7,257 bases of DNA. It comes from an uncultured Candidatus Saccharibacteria bacterium. GTDB taxonomy: Bacteria > Patescibacteriota > Saccharimonadia > Saccharimonadales > UBA4665. The DNA lies in the NCBI GenBank assembly GCA_937988795.1, contig CALKHY010000104.1, positions 1-7,257 of the forward strand, given 5' to 3'. The notes beneath the pieces are model-generated. The model had not been told where the DNA came from, did not search any database, and saw only the letters and a list, made by a program, of their open reading frames with translations. Each line of letters begins with the position of its first letter. The stretch's first letter is position 1. Below, piece by piece: positions 5,732 to 7,257 of the stretch. Both the position numbers and the translations under genes were made by a program.

Positions 5732-7066
5732 CTACAAGGTCTGTTTGGAAAGGCCGTATGCCTTTGCTATGGCGTGCTCCATGTCTTGCACGCGAGCGGC
5801 AAAGTATTGCCGCTGGGATTCAAGCGCCAGCTTGTATTCGGTTGACTGCAAGCGTTCGATCACTGTCGTCAGATTGTTCGCCAGCGCCTTGTAGACGCGC
5901 AGGCGCAAGTTGGCATAGGCAGCAATGCGCGCATTCCTGACCTCGTCAGACTCGTGCGCATGGAATTTGCCGACAGTGCCGTACAACAGTACTTCGCGGC
6001 GTTCATGGCGGTCCGCCACCAAACTCCCTTCTTCCTCGCGGAGAATGTCGAACCGCTGCTTCCAGGTTTTACCAGTCTCCCTCAGCAGATGCACTGTACA
6101 AAAACGCGCGCCGGACTGCGGTTCGATCGCGTCGGCAATACGCAAAAAATCATCACACTGCTTCTTGTCGTCGTCCATGAGCAGCACAATGTGCGGCGCC
6201 CGCCCAAAGAACATATCATGGAGCTGCCTGTTATCTGCCGCGCTTTCAAACAATTCTTCCAAGAACGAACCTTTTTGTTTTCTGGCCAGGAAAATATATT
6301 CGAATGGCCACTCCTGCCCGTCCGCCGCCAGTCTGGACCGCAGGCGGAGCAATTTTTCCAGATGGAACAACGGTTCACCGTAGGTGTAAATGACCGTATG
6401 GCCGCCGGCTTCGGCGATTTCTTGCAATACCTCAAGCGTGTCTTCGTAGAGTTCCGGTTCGTACACCGCCTCGAAAACAGTGATCATTTGCGGCGAGGGC
6501 TCGAGTGTGCCGAGCACGAGCTCGTCGTAATCAAAGCTGAATGGCAGTTTTTTGTCCGGCATGCCGCCAATCCCGGCTTTGATGGCGTCGAGCTGCGCCT
6601 GTAAATCCTTCAGCTGCTCGGGAATGTCCCTGGGCGCCACGTTCCTCAGCTGCTGCGTCAGCCAGTCCAGCGCCCACATGTGCGCGTCCACGTGGTACAG
6701 GTCGGCGTCGATCCCCCAGTCCTTCCAACGTGCGAACGCATCAGCCATTTCCATCACTGCTTCCAGTTGCTCCGCGGTCAACGCCAGGCCGAGCTCGCGC
6801 GCGTATTTAATAAAAGCATTCAGGCGCGGTTTTCTGGCCTTGTTGTACCCCATCAGCGTGTCGTCCACGTCGCTCATGATGATCGGTGCGGTCTCGGGCC
6901 CGCCATTCCACACCGATCTTCGCCTTTTGTCTGGGGCCATTCTGATGACATAGCCAGCCACCCCCAGCGGAATAGACGTAATCTCTTGCTTGAATTTCTG
7001 AGCGAGTGCCTTTAGAGCAGCGGTCTCTCGCTCCCGGCGTTTGCTGTGTGATGGGTGGATTGTCAC
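5732..7066 (-). CDS. HAD-superfamily-like protein of unknown function
   Basis: This 444-residue cytoplasmic-looking protein has haloacid dehalogenase (HAD) motifs in order. Motif I is IIMSDVDDTLMGYN (62-75), with Asp66 as likely nucleophile and Asp68 as acid/base. Motif II is VIYTYGEP (225-232), with Thr228. Candidate motif III lysines lie in ARKQKGS (261-267). Motif IV is VLLMDDDKKQCDDF (294-307). Between motifs I and II about 155 residues form a large helical cap, longer than in small HAD phosphatases. The N-terminus is Lys/Arg-rich, and a helical C-terminal extension of about 90 residues (355-444) follows the core. Phosphatase activity is the default inference; the substrate is unknown and I do not recognise a named family. 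It starts at GTG 7066, supported by TAGGAG at 7078-7073 with 6 nt spacing. It follows the truncated gene at 7090 by 23 nt in the same direction, so the two probably form an operon. Its TAG stop touches the glmS stop. Confidence 0.72.
   Translation of the reverse strand: MTIHPSHSKRRERETAALKALAQKFKQEITSIPLGVAGYVIRMAPDKRRRSVWNGGPETAPIIMSDVDDTLMGYNKARKPRLNAFIKYARELGLALTAEQLEAVMEMADAFARWKDWGIDADLYHVDAHMWALDWLTQQLRNVAPRDIPEQLKDLQAQLDAIKAGIGGMPDKKLPFSFDYDELVLGTLEPSPQMITVFEAVYEPELYEDTLEVLQEIAEAGGHTVIYTYGEPLFHLEKLLRLRSRLAADGQEWPFEYIFLARKQKGSFLEELFESAADNRQLHDMFFGRAPHIVLLMDDDKKQCDDFLRIADAIEPQSGARFCTVHLLRETGKTWKQRFDILREEEGSLVADRHERREVLLYGTVGKFHAHESDEVRNARIAAYANLRLRVYKALANNLTTVIERLQSTEYKLALESQRQYFAARVQDMEHAIAKAYGLSKQTL
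5749..5765. repeat. Hairpin AAAGGC-CGTAT-GCCTTT at the glmS 3' junction
   Basis: A perfect 6-bp stem with a 5-nt loop starts 18 bp past the glmS stop, inside the 3' end of the convergent gene. Neither strand shows a T-tract after it, so it is not a canonical intrinsic terminator. It is the only obvious hairpin near a junction that has no intergenic space. Confidence 0.3.
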
Positions 7067-7089
7067 GTTTTACTCCTAGTTTTCTGCTA

Positions 7090-7257
7090 TTAAACCTTTA
7101 CGCCAAGCTCGTCGAACAGCTCCTGGAAAAGCTGCAGGCCGCGCAGGTACAGCGCCAGGCATTCGTCCTGCTTGGCGGCGTGCGACATGCGCGTCAGGTA
7201 CTGCATGACAGACGAATACAGCGTGCGGTGGTAATCCTGCTCTGTAAAATGCGATCG
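7090..7257 (-). CDS. C-terminal fragment of an unknown protein, 5' part beyond the window
   Basis: The minus strand is open from the window edge to TAA at 7090-7092, giving 55 residues that include EQDYHRTLYSSVMQYLTRMS (6-25) and end in LFQELFDELGVKV. The segment looks wholly helical and amphipathic with no recognisable motif. It lies 23 nt upstream of the HAD-like gene, which has its own SD, so both are probably on one mRNA. The start and most of the protein are outside the window. Reading-frame continuity to the edge, the operon-like spacing and the GC-rich codon use like the HAD gene support it as real coding sequence. Confidence 0.65.
   Translation of the reverse strand, partial: RSHFTEQDYHRTLYSSVMQYLTRMSHAAKQDECLALYLRGLQLFQELFDELGVKV

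Noticed and set aside
5925..6604. Plus-strand open frames of 152 and 216 codons opposite the HAD-like gene
   Set aside because: They are antisense shadows of a GC-rich gene: no SD, low-complexity Ser/Arg-rich or unrecognisable products, and the minus frame has ordered HAD motifs.

Overview
The window is a bacterial contig end from a shotgun assembly. Bases 1-25 are not genomic: they match the 3' end of the Illumina TruSeq universal adapter (24 of 25 by eye, the last 22 exactly). True sequence starts near base 26. There is no rRNA, tRNA or other strong taxonomic marker. Standard code fits. The GC content looks middling, and the intact genes end in TAG or TAA. The -10-like elements are often TACAAT or TATACT and often lack a clear -35. 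A streamlined uncultured bacterium, possibly of the Patescibacteria/Saccharibacteria type, is a low-confidence guess.

Left part (26-721, minus strand): an uncharacterised, acidic, lysine-poor protein is cut off by the contig end, and its last six residues are adapter translation. Upstream lies a compact cobalamin (B12) riboswitch. It is followed by an intrinsic terminator whose 3' arm also holds the only Shine-Dalgarno-like sequence, only 8 nt from the start codon. A repeated decamer provides an obvious antiterminator. This is the most interesting element of the window: B12-dependent control of an unknown protein.

Middle (722-5731): a 152-residue protein with a LexA-type winged helix but no protease domain is read leftward. 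It is divergent from a rightward cluster: a WbaP-like polyprenyl-phosphate sugar-1-phosphate transferase, a GT4 glycosyltransferase and GlmS. The first enzyme loads the lipid carrier, the second would extend the glycan, and GlmS supplies glucosamine-6-phosphate for UDP-GlcNAc. Together they suggest cell-surface glycan synthesis. The 96-bp divergent region holds -10 elements on both strands and a TTGCG-GG-CGCAA dyad that could be an operator.

Right part (5732-7257, minus strand): a 444-residue HAD-like protein of unknown family starts at GTG with a good ribosome binding site. It sits 23 nt after the end of a truncated unknown gene, so the two probably form an operon. Its stop codon directly abuts that of glmS in the convergent orientation, leaving no intergenic base.
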